Assembly: GCF_014698505.1 (NCBI RefSeq)
Contig: NZ_JACJTD010000032.1
Span: forward strand, 25,598-89,597
DNA: 64,000 nt
Direction of reading: 5' to 3'
Source of the DNA: Nostoc foliaceum FACHB-393
Lineage (GTDB): Bacteria > Cyanobacteriota > Cyanobacteriia > Cyanobacteriales > Nostocaceae
Both the position numbers and the translations under genes were made by a program. Under the pieces are notes generated by a model. That model did no database searches. It had not been told where the DNA came from and was given only the letters and a program-made list of their open reading frames with translations. Shown here one piece after another: positions 16,211-25,426 of the stretch. The first letter of the stretch is position 1. The number at the start of each line of letters is the position of its first letter.

Positions 16211-17383
16211 ATGCATATTTGTCATATAGTTTTGAATAACATTGGTGGAGCGCCAAAAGTTGCTGATTCGCTAATTTCTTCTCAGTCCAAAGCTGGCTAC
16301 CAAGTCTCTACTGTGGTGCTCACTGTTTTAGAGCCACAATGGATAGTATCTTTTAAAGCTGCCAAAACTGTGATTGTTATGAAAGTTGCAGGTACGCTAT
16401 TTATGATTGGGGGGATAATACACCAAATACGGGTAGCAATAAAATTAAGCAGGGTTATTGCTAAACAGAAACCGGATATTATTGTTTGTCATAGTGCATT
16501 TGTCACTAAACTCTTTTATCTATCTAAATTCATCCCTGGAAGTTTATCTGTTCCCTACATTAGCTATATTCACAGTGATTATATTTCTGAATCACATGTT
16601 GAACCTAAAACAAACCCCATCAGTGCATTGATTCAAAACTTATTTATAAGTCTTGCTAGCAAAATTGATATGCTTGCGCTTCAGCAAGCTGGTGGATTAA
16701 TATTTGTTTGCAAGGCTCTCTATCAAAGGTTTGCAAACATTGGCTTAAACCACCATCGAACCGTCATATCCTATAATCCGGCTATAGATGATATTAGTAA
16801 CCAACCTCTTCATCCTACAGCCATATCTTGGTTTAACAATTCGCAGTTGATTACCTTTGTATGTGCTTCCAGATTTCACCATCAAAAAGACCATAAAACT
16901 TTACTCAAGGCATTTGCTAAGGCTAGTAAAAATTACTTAAATATTCGGCTGATTTTGTTAGGGGAAGGTGATTTAGAGATAGAGATCCAAGCTATGACAA
17001 AGTTTTTAGCCATTGATGAAATTGTGCTCTTTGCCGGTTCTGTTCTCAATCCTAGAGCTTACTTTTCATTGTCTAGAGCAGTTATACTTGCTTCCCATTT
17101 TGAAGGTTTGCCATTAGTTCTAGTAGAAGCTGTAGCTAGTGGAGTAACGTTTATTGCCACTGATTGTCCAGTTGGCCCACGTGAGATTTCTGAAGTACTT
17201 AAATGCGGAACAATAGTACCACCAAATGATGTAGATGCATTAGCTGAAGCTATTATTGAACATATAAAAACTCCTCAAGAAAAGATTAATCGCTCTGAGC
17301 AAATAGCACAATTTTTTAGTGAAAATAGCTGTGCTAACAAGTTAGAAACTTTGCTTAAACAAGTTGTTTTTCAAAAACTGTGA
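16211..17383 (+). CDS. GT4-family glycosyltransferase
   Basis: The 390-residue GT-B enzyme has a Gly-rich N-terminal loop ('NNIGGAPKVADSL'), a central linker and the C-terminal donor domain with 'FVCASRFHHQKDHKTLLKAF', 'ILLGEGDLE', 'EIVLFAGSV' and the EX7E-type 'SHFEGLPLVLVEAVASG'. Such enzymes use UDP- or GDP-sugars to extend lipid-linked oligosaccharides. It lies between a GT2 gene and a sugar-binding lipoprotein gene on the same strand. Confidence 0.88.
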   Translation: MHICHIVLNNIGGAPKVADSLISSQSKAGYQVSTVVLTVLEPQWIVSFKAAKTVIVMKVAGTLFMIGGIIHQIRVAIKLSRVIAKQKPDIIVCHSAFVTKLFYLSKFIPGSLSVPYISYIHSDYISESHVEPKTNPISALIQNLFISLASKIDMLALQQAGGLIFVCKALYQRFANIGLNHHRTVISYNPAIDDISNQPLHPTAISWFNNSQLITFVCASRFHHQKDHKTLLKAFAKASKNYLNIRLILLGEGDLEIEIQAMTKFLAIDEIVLFAGSVLNPRAYFSLSRAVILASHFEGLPLVLVEAVASGVTFIATDCPVGPREISEVLKCGTIVPPNDVDALAEAIIEHIKTPQEKINRSEQIAQFFSENSCANKLETLLKQVVFQKL

Positions 17384-17435
17384 TTAGTTGGTTGGGAATT
17401 ACTATATGACTTATATTTGTGTTTAAATAATTTAT

Positions 17436-18731
17436 ATGAATATTAATTTTCTAGCTTCCAAAATTAAAGTTTTTTGGCGTTTGTCGCTTCTAGGAATCAT
17501 TTTGAGCTTGTGTCTTCTATTTTTATTTAGTTGTCAGGGGATAAAACAAAAGGAAGATGGGGTAATTCATCTGACACTATGGCAAGCTATTAATCCCCCC
17601 GCAAATCGAGATATATTTCAAAAGCTAGTAGATAAATTTAATCAGACTCATCCTGATATTCAGGTGGAATCTATCTTTGAGAGTGAACCTCAATTACCAA
17701 AATTATTAACATCAGTGGTTGCCAATGTGCCACCAGACCTCCTATCTTTCCATCCTGAATATACAGGCCAATTTGTAGAACTAGGGGCAATTCGACCTTT
17801 AGAAGAATGGTTAGACAGATTACCACTAAAGTCAGACATCAGACCTAATCTACTGGAAGAAATGCAGTTAGGTGGTCATATTTGGTCAATCCCAATGCAC
17901 ACTAGTAACATTGGTATTTTTTATCGCCCTAAACTTTTTGAAGCTGCGGGGATCACAGAATTACCCAAGACTTGGGATGAATTGAGACAAGTTGCAAAAA
18001 AATTAACTATAGACCGCAATGGCGATCGCCGACCTGAGCAGTATGGAATATTACTGCCTTTAGGAAAAGGAGGATGGACCGTATTTAGTTGGTTCCCGTT
18101 TTTATTTGGTGCTGCGGGAGAGGTTGTAACTAATAATCGCCCCAATTTAACTAATGCGGGTGCGATCACTGCCTTACAATTCTGGCAAGACCTGATAAAA
18201 GATGGTTCAGTATTGCTTTCCGCCCCAGAACGAGGTTATGAAGAGGACGCTTTTCTTACCGGTCGTGTTGCAATGCAGATCACAGGCCCTTGGACGTTAA
18301 TCATGAAATCTGACGTTGATCATCAGGTATTACCTATACCAGCAAGTGTCAGACCTGCTACAGTCACAGGTACTGGAAATTTATTTGTGATGAAGACTAC
18401 ACCAGCAAGAGAGCAAGCAGCATTCAAATTTTTAGAGTATGTTTTGAGTGAGGAATTCCAAACCGAATGGAGTATTGGGACGGGTTTTTTGCCAGTTACC
18501 CTTACATCGGCTCAAAGCAAAGCTTATCAGCAATTCATTAATGAAAAACCAGTGTTAAAAGTGTTTTTTGAACAACTATCTGTGGCACGTTCTCAACCGA
18601 TAATTGCTGGATATAGTCGTCTTTCTGACAGTCTTGGTCGAGCGATCGAGGCTACATTGCTAGGTGAGTCTGCCGAAAAAGCACTCAAAACAGCACAAGA
18701 GCGTTTAGAACTTATTTGGGATGACAAATGA
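17436..18731 (+). CDS. ABC transporter sugar-binding lipoprotein (MalE/UgpB type)
   Basis: The 431-residue extracytoplasmic solute-binding protein has a lipobox 'LLFLFSC' with lipidated Cys33 after a hydrophobic signal segment. The mature part begins with 'IHLTLWQAI' and includes 'FNQTHPDIQVE', 'PPDLLSFHPE', 'WSIPMHTSNIGIFYRPKLFE' and 'GRVAMQITGPWTL', all typical of carbohydrate/glycerol-phosphate binding proteins of family 1. No permease or ATPase genes follow. The component genes must lie elsewhere, as is common in cyanobacteria. It ends 3 nt before the stop of a convergent gene. Confidence 0.88.
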   Translation: MNINFLASKIKVFWRLSLLGIILSLCLLFLFSCQGIKQKEDGVIHLTLWQAINPPANRDIFQKLVDKFNQTHPDIQVESIFESEPQLPKLLTSVVANVPPDLLSFHPEYTGQFVELGAIRPLEEWLDRLPLKSDIRPNLLEEMQLGGHIWSIPMHTSNIGIFYRPKLFEAAGITELPKTWDELRQVAKKLTIDRNGDRRPEQYGILLPLGKGGWTVFSWFPFLFGAAGEVVTNNRPNLTNAGAITALQFWQDLIKDGSVLLSAPERGYEEDAFLTGRVAMQITGPWTLIMKSDVDHQVLPIPASVRPATVTGTGNLFVMKTTPAREQAAFKFLEYVLSEEFQTEWSIGTGFLPVTLTSAQSKAYQQFINEKPVLKVFFEQLSVARSQPIIAGYSRLSDSLGRAIEATLLGESAEKALKTAQERLELIWDDK

Positions 18732-18734
18732 AAA

Positions 18735-19484
18735 TCATGAAGAAACTCTAGTTTGTCCATGTGGATTTCTTTTCAATACACACAAACCAATTGCTGGTAT
18801 GGCTCCTAGTATTACTGCTGTAAGCCCTTGTCCACTCCAATATAATATGAAAGTACGGTAGGTGTCTGGAATCAAATTTTGCACAATAAAAAGCAACCAA
18901 ACCAAAATACTAATTAATAAGAAAGAAATTGAAGGTAAAAAATTCCACCACCAAATACCTGTTGTATATCGCCTCAATACCAGCCATTGGCAAAGCCCCA
19001 GCCAAATACCAGAAATTATATATGCGATCGCAGACAGAAATCCAAAAATAAAAGTTTGTTCAGGAGATAAAGTTTCATTTAACGATGAGGCAATAGTTGA
19101 AATGTAGTTAATCCAGGCTGTAGAAACGCCGTTGGCAATCAGCCAACCAACGCTAGTAGCAAATAGCCACTGCCAACCCGGTAAATATCGGTAAAGCACA
19201 AGGCTCTGGTCAGCAGCGAAAATTACTGCAAATACAACATTACTGAGACTTCTGGCCAAAATGCTCCATGTTTGTGGTTGGATTGCAACACTAAGTAAGC
19301 TTTGGAGAATAATTTTCTCTAAGGCGATACTGGCAACGCCACCCACAACCCATCCAATCAGGGTCATTAAGGTAAACTGAATAAAGAACCTCTGTCGCTG
19401 CGATCGCGGAATCAAAAATTTTCCTGGGTTAGGCTCGTTATTAGCAGATGCAACATGATCGGGACTGTTAGAGTCAGTTTGCAT
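18735..19484 (-). CDS. polytopic membrane protein of unknown function
   Basis: The 249-residue protein has a polar N-terminal ~35 residues followed by about six hydrophobic segments, for example 'LMTLIGWVVGGVASIAL', 'WLFATSVGWLIANGV', 'FGFLSAIAYIISGIWLGL' and 'LISILVWLLFIV'. Two 'QWLVLRRY/LVLYRYLPGWQW'-like segments recall cyanobacterial membrane proteins that often carry the same 'Q-LVLR' pattern. No enzymatic motif is visible. It is convergent with the sugar-binding lipoprotein gene. Confidence 0.65.
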   Translation of the reverse strand: MQTDSNSPDHVASANNEPNPGKFLIPRSQRQRFFIQFTLMTLIGWVVGGVASIALEKIILQSLLSVAIQPQTWSILARSLSNVVFAVIFAADQSLVLYRYLPGWQWLFATSVGWLIANGVSTAWINYISTIASSLNETLSPEQTFIFGFLSAIAYIISGIWLGLCQWLVLRRYTTGIWWWNFLPSISFLLISILVWLLFIVQNLIPDTYRTFILYWSGQGLTAVILGAIPAIGLCVLKRNPHGQTRVSS

Positions 19485-19706
19485 ATCAAGTTAGGGGAGT
19501 AGAGAGTGGAGAAAACACAAAAGAGTGACGAAATTCTTTTATATTCCACTTTTATTGTTAATTCTTGTTTTATCCGATTCCCGACCCCCGATTGCCCTTT
19601 GCTGTAAAGCGACTAGCGCTTTTGAGGTAAACCTGCTGAAAAAGCGTAATCCCAGAATGATAAGCTAAACAGTGGCATAAAAATGTGACTTAGGATGAAG
19701 TAATAA

Positions 19707-20768
19707 ATGGGTGTTTCTTCAACGACTCCTCATCTCTTACGGGCTGCTCGTGGTGAAGTAGTAGATCGTCCCCCTGTCTGGATGATGCGACAAGCAGGAC
19801 GATATATGAAAGCATATCGAGACTTAAGAGATAAGTATCCTTCGTTTCGCGATCGCTCCGAAATTCCAGAAGTAGCAATTGAAGTTTCTTTGCAACCCTG
19901 GAGAGCCTTTCAGCCAGACGGAGTAATTTTATTTTCTGATATTGTCACCCCATTACCTGGTTTGGGTATTGACATGGATATTGCCGAAGGTAAAGGGCCA
20001 ATCATTCACTCACCCCTCCGCACTCAAGAACAAATTGAGCGTCTGCATCCTTTAGAACCAGAAGCAGCTCTACCATTTATTAAGACAATTTTGCAGGCGT
20101 TGCGCTCCGAAGTGGGCGATAAATCAACGGTGTTAGGTTTCGTGGGTGCGCCGTGGACATTAGCAGCTTATGCGGTGGAAGGAAAAGGTTCTAAAACCTA
20201 TTCCATCATCAAAAACATGGCATTCTCAGACCCGACGATACTGCATCAATTGTTAACTAAATTAGCAGATGCGATCGCCATCTATGCCCGCTATCAAATT
20301 GACTGTGGTGCTCAAGTTGTGCAAATGTTCGATTCTTGGGCGGGTCAATTGAGTCCTCAAGATTATGACACCTTTGCTCTCCCCTATCAGCAGAGAGTTT
20401 TCCAGCAAGTTAAGCAAACCCATCCCGATACACCATTAATTTTGCTAGTTAGCGGTAGTGCGGGTGTGTTGGAAAGAATGGGACAATCTGGCGCTGATAT
20501 TGTCAGTGTAGACTGGGCCGTGGATATGGCAGACGCACGGGCTAGATTGGGCAAACAAGTCAAAGTTCAAGGAAATCTTGACCCAGGTGTGCTATTTGGC
20601 TCTAAACAGTTTATCCGCGATCGCATTCTTGATACCGTTCGCAAAGCTGGTAATTGGGGTCACATTCTCAATCTCGGTCACGGTGTCTTACCAGAAACTC
20701 CTGAAGAAAATGTCGCTTTCTTTTTTGAAACAGCAAAGGAACTGAATCTTGCAGGAGTTAAGGGTTAA
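19707..20768 (+). CDS. hemE: uroporphyrinogen decarboxylase
   Basis: HemE decarboxylates the four acetate side chains of uroporphyrinogen III to give coproporphyrinogen III, on the path to haem and chlorophyll. Signatures are 'RPPVWMMRQAGRYM' near residues 20-33, 'DGVILFSDIVTPLPGLG' and 'GFVGAPWTLAAYAVEG'. The later blocks 'VQMFDSWAGQLSP' and 'GNLDPGVLFGS' are also conserved. The 353-residue length is normal for cyanobacteria. No operon partner is evident. Confidence 0.97.
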   Translation: MGVSSTTPHLLRAARGEVVDRPPVWMMRQAGRYMKAYRDLRDKYPSFRDRSEIPEVAIEVSLQPWRAFQPDGVILFSDIVTPLPGLGIDMDIAEGKGPIIHSPLRTQEQIERLHPLEPEAALPFIKTILQALRSEVGDKSTVLGFVGAPWTLAAYAVEGKGSKTYSIIKNMAFSDPTILHQLLTKLADAIAIYARYQIDCGAQVVQMFDSWAGQLSPQDYDTFALPYQQRVFQQVKQTHPDTPLILLVSGSAGVLERMGQSGADIVSVDWAVDMADARARLGKQVKVQGNLDPGVLFGSKQFIRDRILDTVRKAGNWGHILNLGHGVLPETPEENVAFFFETAKELNLAGVKG

Positions 20769-20778
20769 GAGTCATTTA

Positions 20779-20850
20779 ATTTTAGATTTTAGATTTTAGA
20801 TTTTAGATTTTTCTTTTAATCCAAAATCCAAAATTCAAAATCTAAAATTC
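20779..20850. repeat. AT-rich heptamer/hairpin repeat, copy 1
   Basis: TTTTAGA units are repeated four times and are followed by the complementary AAAATC/TCTAAAATT units, so the whole can fold into a long AT hairpin downstream of hemE. A shorter version is at 60085-60121. Confidence 0.7.
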
Positions 20851-20933
20851 CCAGAGTTATCAGTTGGGATTCGGAACTTTTAACTTTATTCTTAACTCTT
20901 TAGTTTTAACTCCTAAATTTTGAAAAATTCTCT

Positions 20934-21893
20934 ATGAGCCAGAAACGGATTTTAGTGACTGGTGCAAGTGGTTGTGTAGGTCATTATTTAACAGAAGCCT
21001 TAATAAAAGAAACAGATTACGAACTGTATCTACTAGTTAGGAACCCAAGCAAACTGCAAGTTGATATTAAGGCACGTTCGGGTATCAACGTTTTGCAAGG
21101 TGATATGCAAAATATTCGCCAATTTGCCGATTTGCTATCCACAATTGATACGGCAGTACTCACAGCCACAGCTTGGGGTGGTGATGAGACATTTGATATT
21201 AATGTCGTCAAAACTATAGAGTTGCTGGAAATGCTAGATCCAGAACGTTGCCAGCAGGTGATTTATTTTTCAACAGCTAGCGTTTTGGATCGGTACAATC
21301 AACCATTAAAAGAAGCCGGGGAAATTGGTACAGATTACATCCGTTCTAAATATGACTGCTTACAGAAAAAAGAAAAATTAGCGATCGCACCCAAAATTAC
21401 CACAGTATTTCCTACTGTAGTGTTAGGCGGTGATGCGAATAAACCTTATTCTGCTGTCACATCTGGTATTCCAGAAGTTACAAAATATATTAATTTGATT
21501 CGCTTTTTAAAAGCAGATGGCAGTTTTCACTTTATCCACGGACGAGATATTGCTACTGTCGTGCGATATTTAATTGATCATCCTGTCAAAAATGATCAAC
21601 CACGTCGGCTTGTTTTAGGTCAAGCACCGTTAACTGCTAATCAAGCAGTGAAAGAAGTTTGTGCTTATTTGGGCAAAAAGATTTACTTTCGCATTCCCAT
21701 ATCTATAGCATTGGCTAATTTGATTATTATTTTGTTCCGCATTCAGATGGCGGCTTGGGATCGGTTTTGTATGAACTATCGGCATTTTACTTATGAAAAA
21801 TTCATCAATCCTGATAGTTTCGGCTTGCCAAATTATTGTGCAACCATGAGTGATGTTTTAAAAATTAGTGGCGTTAAACGTGCTAATAAATAG
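20934..21893 (+). CDS. NAD(P)-dependent epimerase/reductase of the extended SDR family
   Basis: The 319-residue protein begins with a Rossmann dinucleotide site 'ILVTGASGCVGHYLTEAL' (TGxxGxxG), has 'LLVRNPSKL' after beta-2, and contains 'IYFSTASVLDRYNQ' plus 'YIRSKYDCLQKK', where Tyr and Lys form the YxxxK catalytic pair. The family acts on nucleotide sugars, sterols or flavonoid-like substrates; which applies here is unknown. It sits between hemE and a radical SAM gene but is separated from both by repeats. Confidence 0.8.
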   Translation: MSQKRILVTGASGCVGHYLTEALIKETDYELYLLVRNPSKLQVDIKARSGINVLQGDMQNIRQFADLLSTIDTAVLTATAWGGDETFDINVVKTIELLEMLDPERCQQVIYFSTASVLDRYNQPLKEAGEIGTDYIRSKYDCLQKKEKLAIAPKITTVFPTVVLGGDANKPYSAVTSGIPEVTKYINLIRFLKADGSFHFIHGRDIATVVRYLIDHPVKNDQPRRLVLGQAPLTANQAVKEVCAYLGKKIYFRIPISIALANLIIILFRIQMAAWDRFCMNYRHFTYEKFINPDSFGLPNYCATMSDVLKISGVKRANK

Positions 21894-22038
21894 TCAATAA
21901 CTCTTTGTCTCGTTCTCAGTCAGACTGGGAATGCCAAATGAAAGGCCGCTACCTTTTGACTTGCGACAGCAGACCAATCAGGTGCATTTCCAGGTAGAAA
22001 CTGGAAACGAGGTTTTAATAAAAAGTCAATAACTCTTT
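21892..22038. mobile_element. MITE-like element with inverted ends and 15-bp flanking direct repeats
   Basis: The 15-mer AGTCAATAACTCTTT occurs at 21892-21906 and again, unchanged, at 22024-22038. Between them lies a 117-nt segment whose ends are imperfect inverted repeats. The left arm 21909-21934 starts CTCGTTCTCAGT and ends GGGAATGC. The right arm 21984-22011, read in reverse, starts CTCGTTTCCAGT and ends GGAAATGC. No ORF is inside. This is the architecture of a small non-autonomous element with a duplicated target, although a tandem duplication of a hairpin is an alternative. The left direct repeat overlaps the last codon of the SDR gene. Confidence 0.5.
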
Positions 22039-22086
22039 ATTTTCGTTAGAGTGGGATAACAATCAAAGTGTGAGGATTGATACTAC

Positions 22087-23685
22087 ATGCGAATCTTGTT
22101 AGTGTATCCAATATTTCCCAAAACTTTTTGGTCTTATGAAAAAATCTTGGAGTTAGTCGATCGCAAGGTTTTATTACCACCTCTGGGTTTAGTAACAGTA
22201 GCCGCGATTTTGCCCCAAGAATGGGAATTCAAACTGGTCGATCGCAACATCCGCCCAGCAACAGAAGAAGAGTGGGCATGGGCAGATGTAGTAATCCTCT
22301 CTGCGATGATTGTCCAGAAACAAGATTTACTTGAGCAAATCCAGGAAGCAAAAAAACGTGGCAAGCTAGTCGCAGTTGGCGGCCCGTACCCCACTTCTGT
22401 ACCTCACGAAGTTGAAAATGTTGGCGCAGATTTTCTGATTCTGGATGAAGGCGAAATCACTCTCCCCATGTTTATTGAGGCAATTAAACGGGGTGAAACA
22501 TCTGGCACTTTCCGCGCCACAGAAAAACCTGATGTCACAAGCACCCCAATACCCCGCTTTGATTTATTAGAATTGGATGCTTATGACATGATGTCGGTGC
22601 AGTTTTCGCGCGGGTGTCCTTTCCAGTGCGAATTTTGTGACATTATTGTTCTCTACGGGCGTAAACCACGCACCAAAACCCCAGCACAACTGTTAGCAGA
22701 GTTAGATTGCCTCTACGAATTGGGTTGGCGGCGGGGTGTGTTCATGGTGGATGACAACTTTATTGGCAACAAGCGAAATGTGAAATTGTTGCTGAAAGAG
22801 TTAAAAGTCTGGATGGCAGAACACAAATATCCCTTCCGATTTGACACTGAAGCTTCAATTGACTTAGCCCAAGACGCAGAAATGTTGGAGTTGATGGTTG
22901 AGTCTGGTTTCTCGGCGGTGTTTTTGGGAATTGAAACGCCGGATGAGGATAGTTTGCAAATGACCAAGAAGTTTCAAAATACTCGCAGTTCTCTAACTGA
23001 GGCAGTGGAAACCATTATCAAAGCCGGATTGCGCCCAATGGCTGGGTTTATTATCGGCTTTGATGGCGAAAAAGCAGGCGCAGGCGATCGCATTGTCCGC
23101 TTTGCTGAACAAGCAGCAATTCCCTCAACTACCTTTGCCATGTTACAAGCGTTACCTAATACCGCGCTTTGGCATCGCCTGAAAAAAGAAGGACGACTCC
23201 GGGAAAATCAAGATGGCAACATCAACCAAACAACATTGATGAACTTCCTTCCCACCCGCCCTCTGGAAGAACTTGCACGAGAATATATTGAGGCATTTTG
23301 TACTTTATACGATCCAGTACAGTACTTAGATCGCACCTACCGCTGTTTTCTGATGATGGGTTTGCCAAGTTGGAAAGCGCCAGCGAAAATGCCAGAGTGG
23401 GTGGTTGTGAAAGCGCTGCTAATTGTGATTTGGCGACAAGGAATCAAACGGGAAACCCGCTGGAAATTCTGGCATCATTTGTTCAGTATTCTCAAGCGTA
23501 ACCCTGGAGTTGTTGAGCATTACATCTCTGCTTGCGCCCACAACGAGCATTTTCTAGAGTATCGCCAAATTGTGCGCGATCAAATAGAAAGTCAGCTAGC
23601 TGAATATCTAGCACAAGGTGCAGAACAGCCTTATGTGCTAGTGAAGGAAAAAGCTGAGGAAAAAGCTGAAGCGGTAGTTAGTTAG
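22087..23685 (+). CDS. B12-binding domain radical SAM protein (DUF4070 type)
   Basis: The 532-residue protein has an N-terminal cobalamin-binding-like Rossmann domain ('MRILLVYPIFPKTFWSYE', 'VDRNIRPATEEEW', 'GGPYPTSVPHE') and then a radical SAM core with the [4Fe-4S] motif CxxxCxxC at Cys177, Cys181 and Cys184. It continues through 'VFMVDDNFIGNKRN' and ends with a DUF4070-like C-terminal region. Relatives include hopanoid C-2 methylase (HpnP) and many uncharacterised cyanobacterial paralogs. A methyltransferase or other radical modification of a lipid or natural product is likely, but the substrate cannot be told from sequence. A terminator follows at 23721-23744. Confidence 0.85.
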   Translation: MRILLVYPIFPKTFWSYEKILELVDRKVLLPPLGLVTVAAILPQEWEFKLVDRNIRPATEEEWAWADVVILSAMIVQKQDLLEQIQEAKKRGKLVAVGGPYPTSVPHEVENVGADFLILDEGEITLPMFIEAIKRGETSGTFRATEKPDVTSTPIPRFDLLELDAYDMMSVQFSRGCPFQCEFCDIIVLYGRKPRTKTPAQLLAELDCLYELGWRRGVFMVDDNFIGNKRNVKLLLKELKVWMAEHKYPFRFDTEASIDLAQDAEMLELMVESGFSAVFLGIETPDEDSLQMTKKFQNTRSSLTEAVETIIKAGLRPMAGFIIGFDGEKAGAGDRIVRFAEQAAIPSTTFAMLQALPNTALWHRLKKEGRLRENQDGNINQTTLMNFLPTRPLEELAREYIEAFCTLYDPVQYLDRTYRCFLMMGLPSWKAPAKMPEWVVVKALLIVIWRQGIKRETRWKFWHHLFSILKRNPGVVEHYISACAHNEHFLEYRQIVRDQIESQLAEYLAQGAEQPYVLVKEKAEEKAEAVVS

Positions 23686-23720
23686 TTTGATTAGAAAATA
23701 ACAATTGATCAATCCCATTT

Positions 23721-23744
23721 TCACCCGTCCATTTATACGGGTGA
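23721..23744 (+). terminator. terminator of the radical SAM gene
   Basis: TCACCCGT (23721-23728) pairs with ACGGGTGA (23737-23744) and is followed by ATTTTCGTG. It lies 36 nt after the stop codon. Confidence 0.6.
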
Positions 23745-23775
23745 ATTTTCGTGTGTAGTGGCATTTCTCAATTGT

Positions 23776-23875
23776 AGCGGTTTTCGTTTACGTGAGGTAC
23801 ACCCGTAGGGGCACGGCACTGCCGTGCCCCTACACCTCGTGATGTAATGTTGTACCGCATCTGAATTGGAACTGC
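23776..23875. repeat. dispersed ~95-bp hairpin repeat, copy A
   Basis: The core GTAGGGGCACGGCAC with its complement TGCCGTGCCCCTAC forms a strong hairpin. It is flanked by GTTTACGTGAGGTACACCC and GTGATGTAATGTTGTACCGC. The whole unit recurs in the opposite orientation at 30142-30230. The outer ends carry weak inverted similarity (AGCGGTTTT and GCAGTTCCAA read inward), as in a MITE. Confidence 0.75.
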
Positions 23876-23894
23876 CCCCTGCCTCCTTCATATT

Positions 23895-25163
23895 TTATCT
23901 ACCGCGATCGCGTTCTAAATCATCAATTACTTTTTGCAAATACCACTCGTCTGACATCCCAGGATAATAATCTTGCTTCTGCTGAATTAATCGTTCGGCA
24001 ATTTCCCAATACCCACCAACCATTTGCAAAAGGCGTTGACGTAATAGGTTATATTTTTGCTTTTTTGACTGTGGACTAAATTTTTGGATTTTTTCTAGGC
24101 TACTTAAGACTTGTTGATAATTTCCCCAGTCTTCTTGTTCACAAAAAATACTCGCCGCCCGTTGATAATTCTCCACAGCGTTTTGCATTTCTTCTATGCA
24201 AGTATAGGCAATGCCGCGATTGTAGTAAGCTTGAGCATCATCAGGATTGATTTGTAGTGCTTGGGTGTAATCTTGAATTGCACCGAGATAGTTGCCCATT
24301 GCCCGATAGGCATTACCTCTGGCAATATAGATTAAGGGATCTTGGGGTTGTATCTGGAGTGCTTGGTTGAAGTCTGCGATCGCACCTTGATGATCTCCCA
24401 ACACAGAACGTGCTTTACCTCGATTGCGATAGACAATGGCATCTTGAAAATTTAGTCGCAATGCTTGATTAAAATCTGCGATCGCTTCTCGATAATTCCC
24501 CATTTTGCAACGCACAACCCCACGACAGCAGTAAGCTTGGGCATCTTGCGGATCGGCTTTTAATATCCAGTTTAAATCGGCGAGTGCCTCTTGGGTATCT
24601 CCCTTTTCAGCTTTTTCTAATAATTGCGTGAAATATTCCTTTGTGGATAAAATAGGCGCATTTGTGGAACGTGATTGCTGTACAGCAGGTAATTCTTGGG
24701 GCTGTAGCTGTTTAATTTGTTCCAGACACAGACGACAATTGTCTTTATCTTGTTGTTCTAGATATAATTGTGCAGCTTTTTTAAAGTTAGCGATCGCATC
24801 TTGAATATATCCCTGTTTGCGCCGCACTATCCCCCGCAAATTATAAGCAGCAGCGTAGTTGAGATTGAGACGAATAGCGCGTTCAACATCCTCTAGCGCC
24901 CCAGGCAAATTTTTCAGCGCCACTCTTGCCAATGCACGACAATAATATGCCTCTACACTCTCAGGATTCAGTTTCAAAGCTTCAGTATAATCTGAAACAG
25001 CTTTAAGTATTGCTCCTGAGTCATAATGTGCCAAACCCCGTTGCAAATAGGCTTCGGTAAAGTAAGGTGTTAATTGTAAAGCATGGTTAAATTCCTCAAT
25101 TGCTCCAGCGTAGTCTTTTCGTCTAGCCTTTTCCAATCCTCTATTGTAGAATTCGTTATTCAT
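23895..25163 (-). CDS. tetratricopeptide (TPR) repeat protein
   Basis: The 422-residue protein consists of about nine TPR units in two blocks. Residues ~1-150 hold the first block ('RGLEKARRKDYAGAIEEFNH', 'YYCRALARVALKNLPGALED'). Residues ~180-340 hold the second ('YCCRGVVRCKMGNYREAIAD', 'YIARGNAYRAMGNYLGAIQD'). A linker rich in Gln and a C-terminal tail ('DEWYLQKVIDDLERDRGR') flank them. TPRs mediate protein-protein contacts; no signal peptide or enzymatic domain is present, so a cytosolic scaffold role is likely. It is divergent from the DUF711 gene. Confidence 0.88.
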   Translation of the reverse strand: MNNEFYNRGLEKARRKDYAGAIEEFNHALQLTPYFTEAYLQRGLAHYDSGAILKAVSDYTEALKLNPESVEAYYCRALARVALKNLPGALEDVERAIRLNLNYAAAYNLRGIVRRKQGYIQDAIANFKKAAQLYLEQQDKDNCRLCLEQIKQLQPQELPAVQQSRSTNAPILSTKEYFTQLLEKAEKGDTQEALADLNWILKADPQDAQAYCCRGVVRCKMGNYREAIADFNQALRLNFQDAIVYRNRGKARSVLGDHQGAIADFNQALQIQPQDPLIYIARGNAYRAMGNYLGAIQDYTQALQINPDDAQAYYNRGIAYTCIEEMQNAVENYQRAASIFCEQEDWGNYQQVLSSLEKIQKFSPQSKKQKYNLLRQRLLQMVGGYWEIAERLIQQKQDYYPGMSDEWYLQKVIDDLERDRGR

Positions 25164-25426
25164 GGCATTTGTTTGGTTGATTCAGTTAATTGAATTCCAG
25201 CAGGCTTGCTTCATAGCCTAACCTATGCACTCACTCTTAATATTCTAAGTATTCAGTGTGGTTTTGCTTCATTTCGTATTTTCAATGAATTAAAACGAAC
25301 ACATGCCGTAAATTTTATCGGCAGGATTAACCAATTAAATATTATACACCTCCAGATTTTAGAGTTAGATTTAGTACAAATATCGGATACAACTTTGATT
25401 AGTCTTATCAATAAGAAGTTATCCCA

